Assembly: GCA_017526785.1 (NCBI GenBank)
Contig: JAFXQV010000004.1
Location: forward strand, 104,615 to 168,614
Source of the DNA: Oscillibacter sp.
GTDB lineage: Bacteria > Bacillota > Clostridia > Oscillospirales > Oscillospiraceae
Reading direction: 5' to 3'
Length of the DNA: 64,000 bases
This document shows positions 43,013 through 52,838 of the stretch, one piece after another. The notes under the pieces are model-generated. The model saw only the letters and a program-made list of their open reading frames with translations, did no database searches and was not told the DNA's origin. Each line of letters starts with the position of its first letter. Positions within the stretch are counted from its first letter, which is position 1. The position numbers and the translations under genes are program-made.

Positions 43013-43977
43013 GTCAGGTCACGCTTCATCCCTTCCGTAATCCGGTAAACGTCCTCCAGCGTGTTCACGCGTACGAGTTGTTCCTTGTAATAGGCCGAGT
43101 GCGGGACGCCCTTGAGATAGTAACAGTAGTGGCGGCGGGCTTCCAGCACGGCGACGCGCTCGCCCTTGTCGGCGGCAGACAGTTCGATTTGCCGGACGGC
43201 GGTATCAAGGCGTTCCGACAGCGGCGGGAGTTCCGGCACGGGCAGTCCGTCCAGCACGGCGGCGGCCTGCCGGAAAATCCACGGGTTCCCGAACGCGGCG
43301 CGCCCAATCATGGCGGCGTCGGCCTTGGTGTGTTGCAGGATACGGGCGGCGTCCTGCGGCGTCCAAACGTCGCCGTTGGCGAACACCGGAACCGACACGG
43401 CCTCTTTGACCTGCCGGATACAGTGCCAGTCGGCCGCGCCGCCGTACATCTGGGCGCGTGTGCGGCCGTGTACCGCCACGGCCGAAACGCCCGCCTGTTC
43501 GAGAATACGTGCGAACTCCACACAGTTGCAGTTGCCCATGTCCCAGCCCCGGCGGAACTTCGCGGTCACGGGAGCCGACACGGCGCGTGTCACCGCCTCG
43601 ACGATACGGGCGGCGCGTTCGGGGTCGCGCATGAGCGCCGCGCCGTCGCCGTTGTTGACGATTTTGCCCATGGGGCAGCCCATGTTCAGGTCAACGATGT
43701 CCGCCCCGGAGCGTTCCAGCGCAATGGCGGCGGCCTCCGCCATGCAGACGGGGTCACTCCCGAAAATCTGCACGGCGGCGGGGTGTTCGCCGGGGAAGCG
43801 CCGCAACAGCGTGAGCGTTTTCCGGTCATTGTGGCAGAGGGCTTTCGACGAAATCAGCTCCGTGACGGTGTAGCCCGCGCCCTGTTCGGCGCAAATCCGC
43901 CGGAAAGCGGCGTCCGTGACGCCCGCCATGGGAGCCAAGGCCAGACGGGACGCCACCTCGACCGAACCAATTTTCAT
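43009..43977 (-). CDS. dusB: tRNA-dihydrouridine synthase (DusB type)
   Basis: A 322-residue flavoenzyme that reduces uridines in the tRNA D-loop with NADPH. It begins [20 protein letters not shown] and has the catalytic cysteine region [30 protein letters not shown] and GNGDV-type ([12 protein letters not shown]) and [11 protein letters not shown] segments of the TIM barrel that bind FMN. The start at 43977 follows AAGGAGG; a 47-residue upstream ORF extension runs through the REP-like element and is not used. It leads the dusB-sigma-anti-sigma operon. Confidence 0.96.
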   Translation of the reverse strand: MKIGSVEVASRLALAPMAGVTDAAFRRICAEQGAGYTVTELISSKALCHNDRKTLTLLRRFPGEHPAAVQIFGSDPVCMAEAAAIALERSGADIVDLNMGCPMGKIVNNGDGAALMRDPERAARIVEAVTRAVSAPVTAKFRRGWDMGNCNCVEFARILEQAGVSAVAVHGRTRAQMYGGAADWHCIRQVKEAVSVPVFANGDVWTPQDAARILQHTKADAAMIGRAAFGNPWIFRQAAAVLDGLPVPELPPLSERLDTAVRQIELSAADKGERVAVLEARRHYCYYLKGVPHSAYYKEQLVRVNTLEDVYRITEGMKRDLT

Positions 43978-44029
43978 GTATTCCCGCCTCCTTATCCCTA
44001 AGAGTAATGGAACGGTTGATTTTTGAGAA

Positions 44030-44085
44030 CATTGTCCCCCACCCGGCGCTGACGCGCCACCCTCCCCCAAAGGGGAGGGCAAGGG
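44030..44085. repeat. REP-like palindromic element
   Basis: Between the EAL gene and dusB. It holds CCCTCCCC (44060-44067), CAAA, GGGGAGGG (44072-44079), a perfect hairpin, preceded by a GCGCTGACGCGC-type small palindrome in CCCACCCGGC context. Short elements of this form (CCC-rich arm plus a second small palindrome, followed by AAGGG) are dispersed in many gut Clostridia genomes. Only one full copy is in this window, so the repeat nature is from general knowledge. Confidence 0.6.
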
Positions 44086-44098
44086 AACTTTTAAGCAT

Positions 44099-47071
44099 TC
44101 AGAGCGCGGAATCGTCAATCACGAGTGACGAACGGCGCTCGGGATGTTCTTCGATGTACCTTTCCATATCCGGGGATGGGAGAATGTCCCACTGGTACGT
44201 AAAGGCGCAGTATCCGGAGCCGATTACCTGCATGGCGGTCGTGTACAGGTGCAAGTCTTTAAGGGTGTAGTACAGGATTTTCTCGGACGTTTCGCCGGAA
44301 AACGCGGCGCGGCGTGCCATGTCGTACCAGCCTTCCTCGGTCATGGGGAACGCTTCCCGGACGGTCTTGCCGAATAAAGTGGCGCGGGTGTAATTGTTGT
44401 GTTCCAAGAATGCCCGGTTGGCGTAGAGTACCACGGCGTCCTGCTCGGGGGCGGGCAGATAGTACACAGCAAAGGCAATCGGGAGGTGTTTGTACATACG
44501 AAACAGGTTGCCGACGTTCTCCACGAGTTCGCCGGAGTAGCCGACGCCGGTATTGTCCGCAGACATACGCGCCTCGGCCTGACTGGCCTGCTCGCTGATA
44601 CTCTTTGTGTCGGAGTAGACCGCCGCCCCGAAAGACAGGTACGGCGAGAACGGCACGCCGTCCACCACATGAATTTCTTTCGGAACCTCCCGCAGACGCG
44701 AAACCAGATTGTCCAGTTCCTCCCGCTGGTGGAACTGCGTCAGAACCACAAAATTGCTTCCGTTGCACCGCGCCACGGAGCATGTCGCGCCACAACAGCG
44801 CATGATGGAATTTCCCACGGCGCGGATTACGCTGTCCCCGAAGTCATAGCCGAACTTCTCGTTTGTGCTGTCGAAATCCTTCACGGAAATGTGAATCCGG
44901 GCAAAGTCGATTTTGCGCAACTCGTATTCGTCCTGATAGGAGTAGAGGTCGTCGGCAAGCCCGCGGGCGTTCAGAAGCCCGGTCAGCGTGTCGAGCCGCG
45001 ACTGCCGTTCCACGCTCTGACTGCCGGGGAACTCGTCCACTTGGAAGAAGTAGCCCAGCAGACCCTCTATCCGTCCGTTGCGGTTGTAGAGGGGCATTTT
45101 GCTGGCGACGATACGCTGATTTTCGCCGCGTATGATACACGAACCCGGTACGTTATGCGTCGAGACGCCCTCCCGGATGACCGACCACTCGTCGCCTTGG
45201 TAGGCGTCGGCGTGCAGGTGCCAGCCCATGTCCTCGTCGGTCTTGTGCAGGATGTCGTTCATGGACTGGAAGCCGTAGAAGTCCAGAAAGCTCCGGCTCG
45301 CGCCCAAGAAACGGCGGTCACGGTCTTTCCAGAAGAATTTCAGGGAGCTGTTGAGCGTGAAATTCTGCCACAGGGACGCGGGGCGGAACGTGGCCTCCGT
45401 GTCGTCGGACTGCCCGCCGCTGATGGCGAAAAAGTCCATGACCTCCGACTGCGCCTCCCGGACTAAGATAAAGTAGACGGAGTCGCGGATATGCAGGATG
45501 GTGTAGAGCTTCCAGACAAAGTTTCCGTGAAACAGGCGCGTCCGTAAGTGCGCGCTGACGTAGCCCCGGCCGGACTGCGCGACCCGTTCGGCGAGGGTGG
45601 CCGGGTCGGTCAGCAACAGGAACCTTTGCCTGTCCTCGGGGTAAATCCACTCCTCGGAGTAGCGGTGGTGAACGCCCCGCAAGTCCTCCTCTCTGGGTGC
45701 CTGCACTTCCTTGGCGTCGGCGTACAGGGGCGTAAACGACATCTTGTCAATGTCCATGACGGCCACTTGGTCGAACAGCGCGTAAATTGCCCGGAGGCCT
45801 TCGTCTAATTTCTGCTGGCGGTCGATTTCCGCCCCCCGCGACAGGTTGTCCAGCCGCAGCAGGACACTGCACAGATTCCCCTTTCCGGCAATCCTTTTGG
45901 CCTGTAGCTCGAAATACTCGCCGCTGTCGACAAAGTACATTTTCCCGCTTCCGGTCGAACGCGCCTCTTCCAGCAGGCGTTCCAGATGTGTGGACATGTC
46001 CCGCAGGCGGATGGCGTCCCGCATGTCGGGGTCGGTCTCGATGTTGCCGAACACCGTCAGCCAGTCGATAGCCCCGGAGGCCTCGTCGAAGGAATCGTTG
46101 GTCAGCAGGAGCCGTACTGTGTCGTCCCGGAGTTCGAGTACCGCCAGCGGGATACTGTTCAGTTCGCGGCCTGAAATCAGGCTCTTGCGGTCTTCCGGCG
46201 ACAGGAACGGCGTTGCGCTCAGCACGTCCAGCCGCCCCAACTGGTCGTAGTAGCCCCGGTGCATGGGCGCTTCCACGGAAAGACCCTCCTCGAGTACGTG
46301 CCGGATACAGTCCAGATACGGCATGGGCTGCCCGAACAGGTAGCCTTGCACTTTCTCGAAGCCGATATTCCGCAGGAAGCGGAACTGTTCCTCGGTCTCC
46401 ACGCCCTCGACCAACGTCTGGATTTCGATTTCCTTTGCCATGTGGACAATGGACGAGAGAATCTTCCGGGAACGCTGGTGGAAGTCGCTCAAAAACCACA
46501 TGTCCACTTTGAGTTCGTCAAACAGGAAATCTTTCAGGACGTTGAGGGACGAGTAGCCGCTCCCGAAGTCGTCCATCCAGACCTGATACCCGGCGTTCCG
46601 GAAACGGTCGATGTACTGGTGCATAAGGGCGGCGTTGTCGTTGAGGGCGCTTTCCGTAATCTCAATGCACAGGAAATTCCGGGGCATGAGATTGGCCTGC
46701 ACGGCCTCCTCCACGACCGCGAAAATGTCGCAGAGTTCGTAATCGAGCCGGGAGAGGTTGATGGAAATGGGAATCAGCACGCCCCGCCCCTGTACCGCCT
46801 CCCGGTAGAGCATGCACACCTGACGGATAATGCAGGCGTCGAGCAGATGAATTTTCCGGTGCCGTTCGAGTACGTCGATGAAACTGGCGGGAGGCAGAAG
46901 CCCCCATTTCGGGTCGTCCCAGCGCGCGAGGGCTTCCATGCCGCACAACTGCCGCGAGACCGTCCGAATGACCGGCTGGAAATAGGGCTTGATATAATGT
47001 TTTTCGATGGCCTCGTCCAGATGGTCAACAATATATTGTTCCAGTTCGGAACTTTTCACTGATTCGGGCAT
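44099..47071 (-). CDS. Cyclic-di-GMP phosphodiesterase (N-terminal EAL) with PAS domains and degenerate GGDEF
   Basis: A 990-residue soluble signalling protein without membrane segments. The EAL domain is N-terminal (about 20-260) and looks active: E46-A-L-A-R50, [23 protein letters not shown] and EGVETEEQ are all present. A middle region (about 270-480) and PAS-like domains (around 500-680, e.g. [20 protein letters not shown]) follow. The GGDEF-type domain (about 700-855) has RCNGSNF where an active cyclase has RxGGDEF, so it should be catalytically dead. A last PAS-like domain ends the protein. The normal order is GGDEF before EAL, so this layout is reversed. The start at 47071 follows GAGAGGGGG; 36 upstream in-frame residues overlap the promoter. 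Probably lowers c-di-GMP in response to a small-molecule or redox cue. Confidence 0.92.
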   Translation of the reverse strand: MPESVKSSELEQYIVDHLDEAIEKHYIKPYFQPVIRTVSRQLCGMEALARWDDPKWGLLPPASFIDVLERHRKIHLLDACIIRQVCMLYREAVQGRGVLIPISINLSRLDYELCDIFAVVEEAVQANLMPRNFLCIEITESALNDNAALMHQYIDRFRNAGYQVWMDDFGSGYSSLNVLKDFLFDELKVDMWFLSDFHQRSRKILSSIVHMAKEIEIQTLVEGVETEEQFRFLRNIGFEKVQGYLFGQPMPYLDCIRHVLEEGLSVEAPMHRGYYDQLGRLDVLSATPFLSPEDRKSLISGRELNSIPLAVLELRDDTVRLLLTNDSFDEASGAIDWLTVFGNIETDPDMRDAIRLRDMSTHLERLLEEARSTGSGKMYFVDSGEYFELQAKRIAGKGNLCSVLLRLDNLSRGAEIDRQQKLDEGLRAIYALFDQVAVMDIDKMSFTPLYADAKEVQAPREEDLRGVHHRYSEEWIYPEDRQRFLLLTDPATLAERVAQSGRGYVSAHLRTRLFHGNFVWKLYTILHIRDSVYFILVREAQSEVMDFFAISGGQSDDTEATFRPASLWQNFTLNSSLKFFWKDRDRRFLGASRSFLDFYGFQSMNDILHKTDEDMGWHLHADAYQGDEWSVIREGVSTHNVPGSCIIRGENQRIVASKMPLYNRNGRIEGLLGYFFQVDEFPGSQSVERQSRLDTLTGLLNARGLADDLYSYQDEYELRKIDFARIHISVKDFDSTNEKFGYDFGDSVIRAVGNSIMRCCGATCSVARCNGSNFVVLTQFHQREELDNLVSRLREVPKEIHVVDGVPFSPYLSFGAAVYSDTKSISEQASQAEARMSADNTGVGYSGELVENVGNLFRMYKHLPIAFAVYYLPAPEQDAVVLYANRAFLEHNNYTRATLFGKTVREAFPMTEEGWYDMARRAAFSGETSEKILYYTLKDLHLYTTAMQVIGSGYCAFTYQWDILPSPDMERYIEEHPERRSSLVIDDSAL

Positions 47072-47141
47072 AGTATCCCCCTCTCGACAGAGTTCTTTTC
47101 TGAAAACTGCCCGGATTTGCGCGAAAGCGCGCCGTCGCGCT

Positions 47142-47171
47142 ATTGTACCATATCCGCCACGGTTTTTGCAA
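47142..47171 (-). promoter_or_regulatory. Promoter of the EAL phosphodiesterase gene
   Basis: Minus strand: TTGCAA (47166-47171), 18 bp, TACAAT (47142-47147). It lies in the 329-bp gene-free stretch 47072-47400, which otherwise holds the divergent promoter of the Wzz-like genes and an inverted repeat GCGCGAAAGCGCGC near 47120-47133. Confidence 0.7.
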
Positions 47172-47285
47172 TATGCCACAAAAATTTGTCCGGCTGACTT
47201 TCCGCTTTTGTGGGACTTTTAAGCCCCGCGCCATTCCAAAAAGTGGAAAAGAAAAGTTTGCCTCCTGTTTTGCCGGAGGCGGGGC

Positions 47286-47314
47286 TTGACGCTTTCGGGA
47301 GAATATGATAGAAT
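47286..47314 (+). promoter_or_regulatory. Sigma-A promoter of the Wzz-like gene pair
   Basis: TTGACG (47286-47291), 17 bp, TAGAAT (47309-47314), with a leader of about 80 nt before 47401. Confidence 0.78.
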
Positions 47315-47400
47315 CCCTCTCGCGGCATGCGGTTTCCAACTTGGCGCGCGTTCTTTTGTTCGTATGCGCAAAATGATTTTTTAAGAGGTGATGAAACATT

Positions 47401-48804
47401 ATGGAACTTCGCTCTGTGTGGCGTCGTTTGAAAGACACCTTTCGCAAGTGGTGTCCGGCATTTGTCATCGCGTTTGTTCTGACGCTGGCGGCGCATGTTT
47501 TTTTCATGTCCGAGCGTGGAATCTGTTCCGCCGGGGTGCAGTTTAACTATACCGGTATCGAGAACGGGTACGACCCCAGCGGCAACCGCTTCGACGCGGC
47601 GGAAATGAAAAACGCGCAGGTCATCCGGCAGGCCGCCGAGGCAATGGGGCAGAGCGCCACCGACGAGGATGTGGAGCGTATCCAAAACGCGCTGGAAATT
47701 GAGGGAGAAATCTCCGACGACGCCTTTCAGCAAATCACAAAAAACACGTCCATTTTCGGCAAAGGCCAACTTTCCGAGGCGACAGAGGTCAAAGAGAACA
47801 CCTATTTCCCGTCTCATTACACGCTGAAACTCCACTACGCGGACGCGGGTTTCACCGCGCAGGACGCCACGCGGTATCTCGCGGAACTGCTCAAAGCGTA
47901 CGAGCCGTATTTTTATGAGAAGTACGGCTATCATGTGTCGTTCCAGAACTCTTTGCGCAACGCCGATTACCGAACCTACGACTATGTAGACTCCGTGGAA
48001 ATTCTGGACGACCACCTTCAGGCGCTCCGGGATTATCTGGTATACATGGACAACCAGAACAACGTCCGCTTTGTCTCCCGTGAAACCGGATACTCCTTCA
48101 CGGACCTTATCGGCACCATTGACACCATCCGGCGGGAAAATGTGCAGTGGGTCACTTCGTACATCATCAGCAACAATATGACCAACGACCGGACAAAGCT
48201 AATGGATTACTACCGATACAAAATTGAGGACGCCGAACGGACACTGCAACAGCAGGACGCCCGCCTTTTTACACTCAACACGCAGATTGAAAGCTATGTG
48301 AAGACAAACGCGTTCTTCCCCATGCTGGGCGATACCGTAGACGGAAGCGACGCGCAACCCTCCAACTTTGAACTTTCGCAGCCCTCCCAGATGTATGACG
48401 ACCTTATCAACGAGAAAGTAGCCTGTCAGACTTCCATTTCTGAAATTCAGGAACAGATTTCTATGTTAAATCGGCGGATTGAGCGTCTGGAAGCGGCCGA
48501 ATCTTCGGGAAACGTGGAAATGCTGGAAACGCAGTTGAAAACCATTGACGACAAAATCCAGCAGCTTCTTTCGGATATCCAGCGGACATCCGACGAGTTC
48601 TACAAGTCCGAGTGGCTGAAAAACGCGTTTCAGGTACTGCGGGAGCCGACCATTCGCGCGTTTTCCTTCAGCCTTAAAACCACGGCGCTGGACATCGTGA
48701 CTGTGGAGGCCTTCCTGTTCGGCTTATGGATTCTTGTGTCTTCTTTTCACGTTCTCCGCGCCGATAAACGCCCGGAAACGGAGAAAGAACAGGTGTCAAA
48801 ATGA
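47401..48804 (+). CDS. Wzz-like membrane protein with long extracytoplasmic coiled coil (first of pair)
   Basis: A 467-residue protein with one membrane helix near each end (about 19-36 and 428-448) and an external part of nearly 400 residues with heptad-like helices (about 265-390). This is the topology of Wzz/Wzc-N polysaccharide co-polymerases that set chain length, but sequence motifs are weak and there is no tyrosine kinase domain or neighbouring kinase gene. The second gene is a paralogue with the same layout and overlapping end, so the two probably form a hetero-oligomer. AGAGGTGATG precedes the start. Function is inferred from topology only. Confidence 0.7.
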   Translation: MELRSVWRRLKDTFRKWCPAFVIAFVLTLAAHVFFMSERGICSAGVQFNYTGIENGYDPSGNRFDAAEMKNAQVIRQAAEAMGQSATDEDVERIQNALEIEGEISDDAFQQITKNTSIFGKGQLSEATEVKENTYFPSHYTLKLHYADAGFTAQDATRYLAELLKAYEPYFYEKYGYHVSFQNSLRNADYRTYDYVDSVEILDDHLQALRDYLVYMDNQNNVRFVSRETGYSFTDLIGTIDTIRRENVQWVTSYIISNNMTNDRTKLMDYYRYKIEDAERTLQQQDARLFTLNTQIESYVKTNAFFPMLGDTVDGSDAQPSNFELSQPSQMYDDLINEKVACQTSISEIQEQISMLNRRIERLEAAESSGNVEMLETQLKTIDDKIQQLLSDIQRTSDEFYKSEWLKNAFQVLREPTIRAFSFSLKTTALDIVTVEAFLFGLWILVSSFHVLRADKRPETEKEQVSK

Positions 48805-48845
48805 CCGGGCAAACAACATCTCACAACGAGAGGGGAGAACGGCAG

Positions 48846-50321
48846 ATGGGAGAAGACAAGAACGTATTCCTGACAATTATGCACAATGACCAGACCGAGG
48901 AACAGGACGAAATCAAGGTAGATTTCCCCCTTATCGGGAAGCACTTAAAGCGTCTCTTCGCGCTCTGGCTCTGTCTGGCGCTGGGGCTTGGCTGTCTGTC
49001 CTGCGCCTCGGGCTTCCTGTCGCAAAAGTTCCTTGAGGGCAGTACGGCTCAGGCCATGCTTTCTTTCCCCGGCACGGTGTACGACATCACGAAAATCAAA
49101 TCCCCCAGCGTCGTCCGGGGCGTAATGGACGAAATGGGGCTGGACGCGCTGAAGATGGAGGGCTTCCAGAACGCCGTGGAAATCAACGGCATGATTCCCG
49201 CCAGCGCCTATGAGGAACTTTCCATGTATTACGATTTGCTGGATAAGAACGCCTCCAATACGCTGGAAGTTATCCGTTCTCTGCTGGGTACCAGTTACGA
49301 GGTGTCGCAGTACACGATTTCGTTCCACTACCCGGATGTCGGCCTCTCCAAGAAAGACGGCATGGCGTTCTTGAACGCGTTATTGCACGCCTATCAGGAC
49401 TACTGCGTGAAAGTCTATACCCACGACGTGACTTTGAGTAACCCGCTCAACGCAATCAGCTACGACGAATACGATTACGCGGAAGCGGTGAACATTTTTG
49501 GCACGATATTAGATGACGCCGCCTCCTATCTTTCCGAACTGGAAAACAGTGCTTTAAAACTGGAAAGCAACGCAGGCGCATTCCGTTCGGCGGAAACAGG
49601 ATTGACTTTCCAAGACCTCCAGCGCACCACGAGCCTGCTTAAAGAGATTGACTTAGACCGCCTGTCTTCCTATATCGTGATTCACAGCGTATCCGAAAGA
49701 GACCCCGAGACGGAAATTTCGTACTATCAGTGGCAGATTGAACAACTCGAACAACAGAGAGCAGTACAAAGAACCCGCTTCAATTCCCTTACGGATTCCA
49801 TTAACAACTACCGGAAGGATGACATGCTTATCCTTAGCGGCAACAACGGAACCTCTATGACATCCAATCCGGAGGATATGAACGCCAACTATGACGCCAT
49901 GATTCGTGAAAAATTAGACGCGCAGGCGCTTATCGCTTCCTATACGCGCACTATCGCCTATTTCGAGAGCGTCATTCAGGGTTTCCAGAATACGGAAGGC
50001 GCGTCCAGACCGGAAGATATTCAGTACGTGAAGGAAGGTCTGGAACAACTGAACCAGAAAGTAAGCCAACTCTTGCGAAATATCGACCTGACCGTGAACG
50101 AGTATTACGAAAATGTGGCGTCTTCGGATGTGGTGCAGGTGATGATTCCCGCCACGGCGGGGGAACCGCCGCTGATTTCCGAGACGACAATTAAAGTTAT
50201 CCTTGTGATTGAGGCGCTTCTGTTCTGCGCTTATTGCGGCGTTGCCGCCATACAGGGACTGCGTGAGGCCAACCCCCGCAAAGAAGCCCCCGCCAATGAG
50301 CCGGATACCGCGACGGTCTGA
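48846..50321 (+). CDS. Wzz-like membrane protein with long extracytoplasmic coiled coil (second of pair)
   Basis: A 491-residue paralogue of the preceding protein: N-terminal cytoplasmic segment of about 40 residues, membrane helix (about 43-63), external region with SYEVSQYTISFHYPDVGLSK and a coiled coil (about 260-330 and 380-430), and a C-terminal membrane helix (about 448-466). The shared order of short motifs with the first protein (HYADAGFTAQDATRYLAELL against HYPDVGLSKKDGMAFLNALL) supports common origin. The start at 48846 follows GGGGAG; an ATG at 48801 overlapping the stop of the first gene has no ribosome site. A strong terminator follows. No glycosyltransferase or polymerase lies nearby. 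Confidence 0.7.
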   Translation: MGEDKNVFLTIMHNDQTEEQDEIKVDFPLIGKHLKRLFALWLCLALGLGCLSCASGFLSQKFLEGSTAQAMLSFPGTVYDITKIKSPSVVRGVMDEMGLDALKMEGFQNAVEINGMIPASAYEELSMYYDLLDKNASNTLEVIRSLLGTSYEVSQYTISFHYPDVGLSKKDGMAFLNALLHAYQDYCVKVYTHDVTLSNPLNAISYDEYDYAEAVNIFGTILDDAASYLSELENSALKLESNAGAFRSAETGLTFQDLQRTTSLLKEIDLDRLSSYIVIHSVSERDPETEISYYQWQIEQLEQQRAVQRTRFNSLTDSINNYRKDDMLILSGNNGTSMTSNPEDMNANYDAMIREKLDAQALIASYTRTIAYFESVIQGFQNTEGASRPEDIQYVKEGLEQLNQKVSQLLRNIDLTVNEYYENVASSDVVQVMIPATAGEPPLISETTIKVILVIEALLFCAYCGVAAIQGLREANPRKEAPANEPDTATV

Positions 50322-50329
50322 CTGTGACA

Positions 50330-50356
50330 CCCTCCCCCGTCGGGGAGGGCTTTTTT
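50330..50356 (+). terminator. Rho-independent terminator after the Wzz-like pair
   Basis: CCCTCCCC (50330-50337), CGTC, GGGGAGGG (50342-50349), then C and six Ts (50351-50356). The following AT-rich stretch to 50508 shows no gene; it contains a small hairpin CCTGTT/AACAGG near 50384-50406. Confidence 0.92.
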
Positions 50357-50508
50357 CGTTTTCGATATCATACACATCTCAATCCTGTTGGCAAGATACT
50401 AACAGGCTCGTCGGTGTCAAGTTTTAAGGCGTATTTTTGATAGCAACCCCCAGTAATTTTCAAAATACGGAAATTAAAAAGTCCTACAATACGCATGCAG
50501 GCCGGGGA

Positions 50509-50537
50509 TTGCAAAACCGCCCGGTTTCTGCTACAAT
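50509..50537 (+). promoter_or_regulatory. Sigma-A promoter of the methyltransferase/DUF262-HNH pair
   Basis: TTGCAA (50509-50514), 17 bp, TACAAT (50532-50537), 32 bp before the start at 50570. Confidence 0.8.
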
Positions 50538-50569
50538 GACACATACCAAGCAAAGGGGGACATTGACCA

Positions 50570-51658
50570 ATGGCTGACAACACGAGTTTGAGCGCCGCGA
50601 AAACCGCCAAGAACGACGAATTTTACACGCAGTACGGCGACATCGAGGCCGAAATGAACGCCTACATTGAATACAATCACGACGTGTTCCGTGACAAGAC
50701 AATCCTGCTTCCCTGCGACGACCCGGAATGGTCGAACTTCACGAAATACTTTGCCGCGAACTTCCGCTATCTCGGCTTAAAGAAGCTGATTTCCACGTCC
50801 TACGCCAAGGGCGCGGGAAACAAACAACTGACCTTGTTTGAACGGGAGTCGCCGCTGTTCGACGCCGCAAAGCACGACACCCACGGCAAGCTGTTCACGC
50901 TGACGCGGGAACGGGGCGACGCGGACGAAGTGCGTTTTGACGGCTACCTGCAGGGGGACGGGGATTTCCGCTCGGAGGAAGTCCGCGCACTGCGCGACGA
51001 GGCGGACGTTATTATTACGAATCCGCCGTTTTCTCTGTTCCGGGAGTTTCTGGCGTGGATTATGGGTGCCGGGAAAGAGTTTGTGATTATCGGAACTCAA
51101 AATGCAATTACCTACAAGGAAGTTTTTCCTCTTTTGAAAAATAACGCGATTTGGCTGGGATACGGATTTAAAAATAATGTCGGATATTTTTATGCACCCG
51201 AATATGAAGATTATGCGACAGCCGGACAGCATAAGGAAGGATTCATCAGGGTTTCCGGTGTTATGTGGTTCACGAACCTTGACCACGGAAAACGGCACGA
51301 ACGATTGTTGCTTGATACAATGGCACACAATTTGAAGTTCAACAAGAAGTTGAAAAAGCGCTTTGAAACCGATTTCGGAAAACTGGAATATCCCACATAT
51401 GATAACTATGACGCTATCGAAGTGCCGTTTACGGAGTGTATTCCGTCGGACTATGACGGCGTTATGGGCGTGCCGATTACGTTTATGGACAAGTACAACC
51501 CTGAACAGTTTGAACTTGTGGGGGCAACTGAAAGCGAAGGAAGGGGATTTTCTATGGGATTATGGCATGAAAAAAGCGGAGTGGCGCAGGCACTTGTAAC
51601 AGGGAAAAGAGTCTATAAACGTCTCTTTATCAAGAAAAAGGCAGGTGCTGTTACATGA
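50570..51658 (+). CDS. EcoRI-family adenine-specific DNA methyltransferase
   Basis: A 362-residue DNA methyltransferase of the EcoRI methylase family. The N-terminus has [19 protein letters not shown] and [20 protein letters not shown], characteristic of the family, and the N6-adenine catalytic motif NPPF is at residues 151-154. Target specificity cannot be read. It overlaps the DUF262-HNH gene by 4 bp (ATGA), so the pair behaves like a modification-restriction module. Composition changes inside the gene: lines counted before 51060 are 57-65% G+C, those in 51061-51240 and 51301-51360 are 32-45%, and codon use changes with it, which suggests a mosaic or acquired gene. AAAGGGGG precedes the start. 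Confidence 0.92.
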   Translation: MADNTSLSAAKTAKNDEFYTQYGDIEAEMNAYIEYNHDVFRDKTILLPCDDPEWSNFTKYFAANFRYLGLKKLISTSYAKGAGNKQLTLFERESPLFDAAKHDTHGKLFTLTRERGDADEVRFDGYLQGDGDFRSEEVRALRDEADVIITNPPFSLFREFLAWIMGAGKEFVIIGTQNAITYKEVFPLLKNNAIWLGYGFKNNVGYFYAPEYEDYATAGQHKEGFIRVSGVMWFTNLDHGKRHERLLLDTMAHNLKFNKKLKKRFETDFGKLEYPTYDNYDAIEVPFTECIPSDYDGVMGVPITFMDKYNPEQFELVGATESEGRGFSMGLWHEKSGVAQALVTGKRVYKRLFIKKKAGAVT

Positions 51659-52821
51659 CAACCACGCTACACACGGAATGGACGGTCGGGGATATCTGCA
51701 AGGGGTTTCTCTACGACAAGAACGAGGACAAGGGGCTTTTTGGGCTGGGCGGCAAACTCATCATTCAGCCGGAGTATCAGCGCAATTACATTTACGGCGA
51801 CGGAAAGAAGGATGTCGCCGTGGTGGATTCCCTCTTGAAGGGCTACCCGCTGGGGCTGATTTACTTTGTCAAGAACGCCGATGGCATGTACGAAGTTCTG
51901 GACGGACAGCAGCGCATTACGTCTTTTGCGCGGTTCGTGAACATGTCGTGGAAATTCCCGGTAGTGCGCAACGGGAAAACGCACTATTTCAACAGTCTTT
52001 CCCCCGACGAACAGAAGAAAATCACGGAATCCCCGCTGACAATCTACGTCTGCGAGGGCGAACCGTCCGAAATTCAGGAGTGGTTCGAGACGATTAATAT
52101 TGCCGGGGTGCCGCTGGTCAGGCAGGAACTGCGCAACGCGTCCTATCACGGTTCTTTTGTGACGCTTGCGCGGGCGCGGTTCTCCAACACGGGCAACGCG
52201 AACATGACCCGCTGGAAAACGTACGTCAGGGGCGACCCGAAGCGGCAGGCCGTCTTGGAAACCGCGCTGGACTGGGTCAGCGGCGGAGACATTGACGGCT
52301 ACATGGCACTGCACCGCCACGACGGCGACATTGAAGGACTGACGCGCCATTTCGACGCCGTGATTGACTGGATTGACGCCGTTTTCGAGTACACGGGCAA
52401 GGAAGTCTGTGGTCTTGACTGGGGGCGGCTCTACAGGGCGTACCACGGCAAGGCCTACAACAGGGAAGATGTGGCGCGGCGCGTGGAACAGTTGCTCGGC
52501 GACCCGCAGGTGACGGACGCGCGCGGCATTTTTGAATACATTCTCGGCGGCGAACAGGACACGAAATTGTTAAATATCCGGGTGTTCGACGACCGGACGA
52601 AAAAGGCGGTGTGGCAGGCGCAGACCAACGCCGCGAAAGCCGCGAACAAGTCGAACTGTCCCTTGTGCGCGCTGGAATCCGGCAACAACGCGCGGCGGCT
52701 GTACAAGTTCGGCGAGATGGACGCCGACCATGTGACCGCGTGGAGCAGGGGCGGCATGACGGACGCTTCCAATTGTCAAATGCTCTGCAAGACCCACAAC
52801 CGCGCAAAAGGAAACCGATAA
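51655..52821 (+). CDS. DUF262-HNH nuclease paired with the methyltransferase
   Basis: A 388-residue protein with an N-terminal DUF262 (ParB/GmrS-like) domain, including PEYQRNYIY near residue 39 and the catalytic DGQQR at 83-87, and a C-terminal zinc-bound HNH nuclease: CPLC at 335-338, His359 (DADHV), Asn373, and CKTHNR with Cys378 and His381. This layout is found in GmrSD type IV restriction enzymes and in SspE, where DUF262 uses nucleotide hydrolysis to license DNA cleavage. Here the partner is a methyltransferase, so the nuclease may be held off methylated self DNA, or may instead sense a modification. Translation is coupled to the methyltransferase. Host-like G+C, unlike the second half of the partner gene. 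Confidence 0.93.
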   Translation: MTTTLHTEWTVGDICKGFLYDKNEDKGLFGLGGKLIIQPEYQRNYIYGDGKKDVAVVDSLLKGYPLGLIYFVKNADGMYEVLDGQQRITSFARFVNMSWKFPVVRNGKTHYFNSLSPDEQKKITESPLTIYVCEGEPSEIQEWFETINIAGVPLVRQELRNASYHGSFVTLARARFSNTGNANMTRWKTYVRGDPKRQAVLETALDWVSGGDIDGYMALHRHDGDIEGLTRHFDAVIDWIDAVFEYTGKEVCGLDWGRLYRAYHGKAYNREDVARRVEQLLGDPQVTDARGIFEYILGGEQDTKLLNIRVFDDRTKKAVWQAQTNAAKAANKSNCPLCALESGNNARRLYKFGEMDADHVTAWSRGGMTDASNCQMLCKTHNRAKGNR

Positions 52822-52838
52822 CGTAAGGAGGCGGGCGT

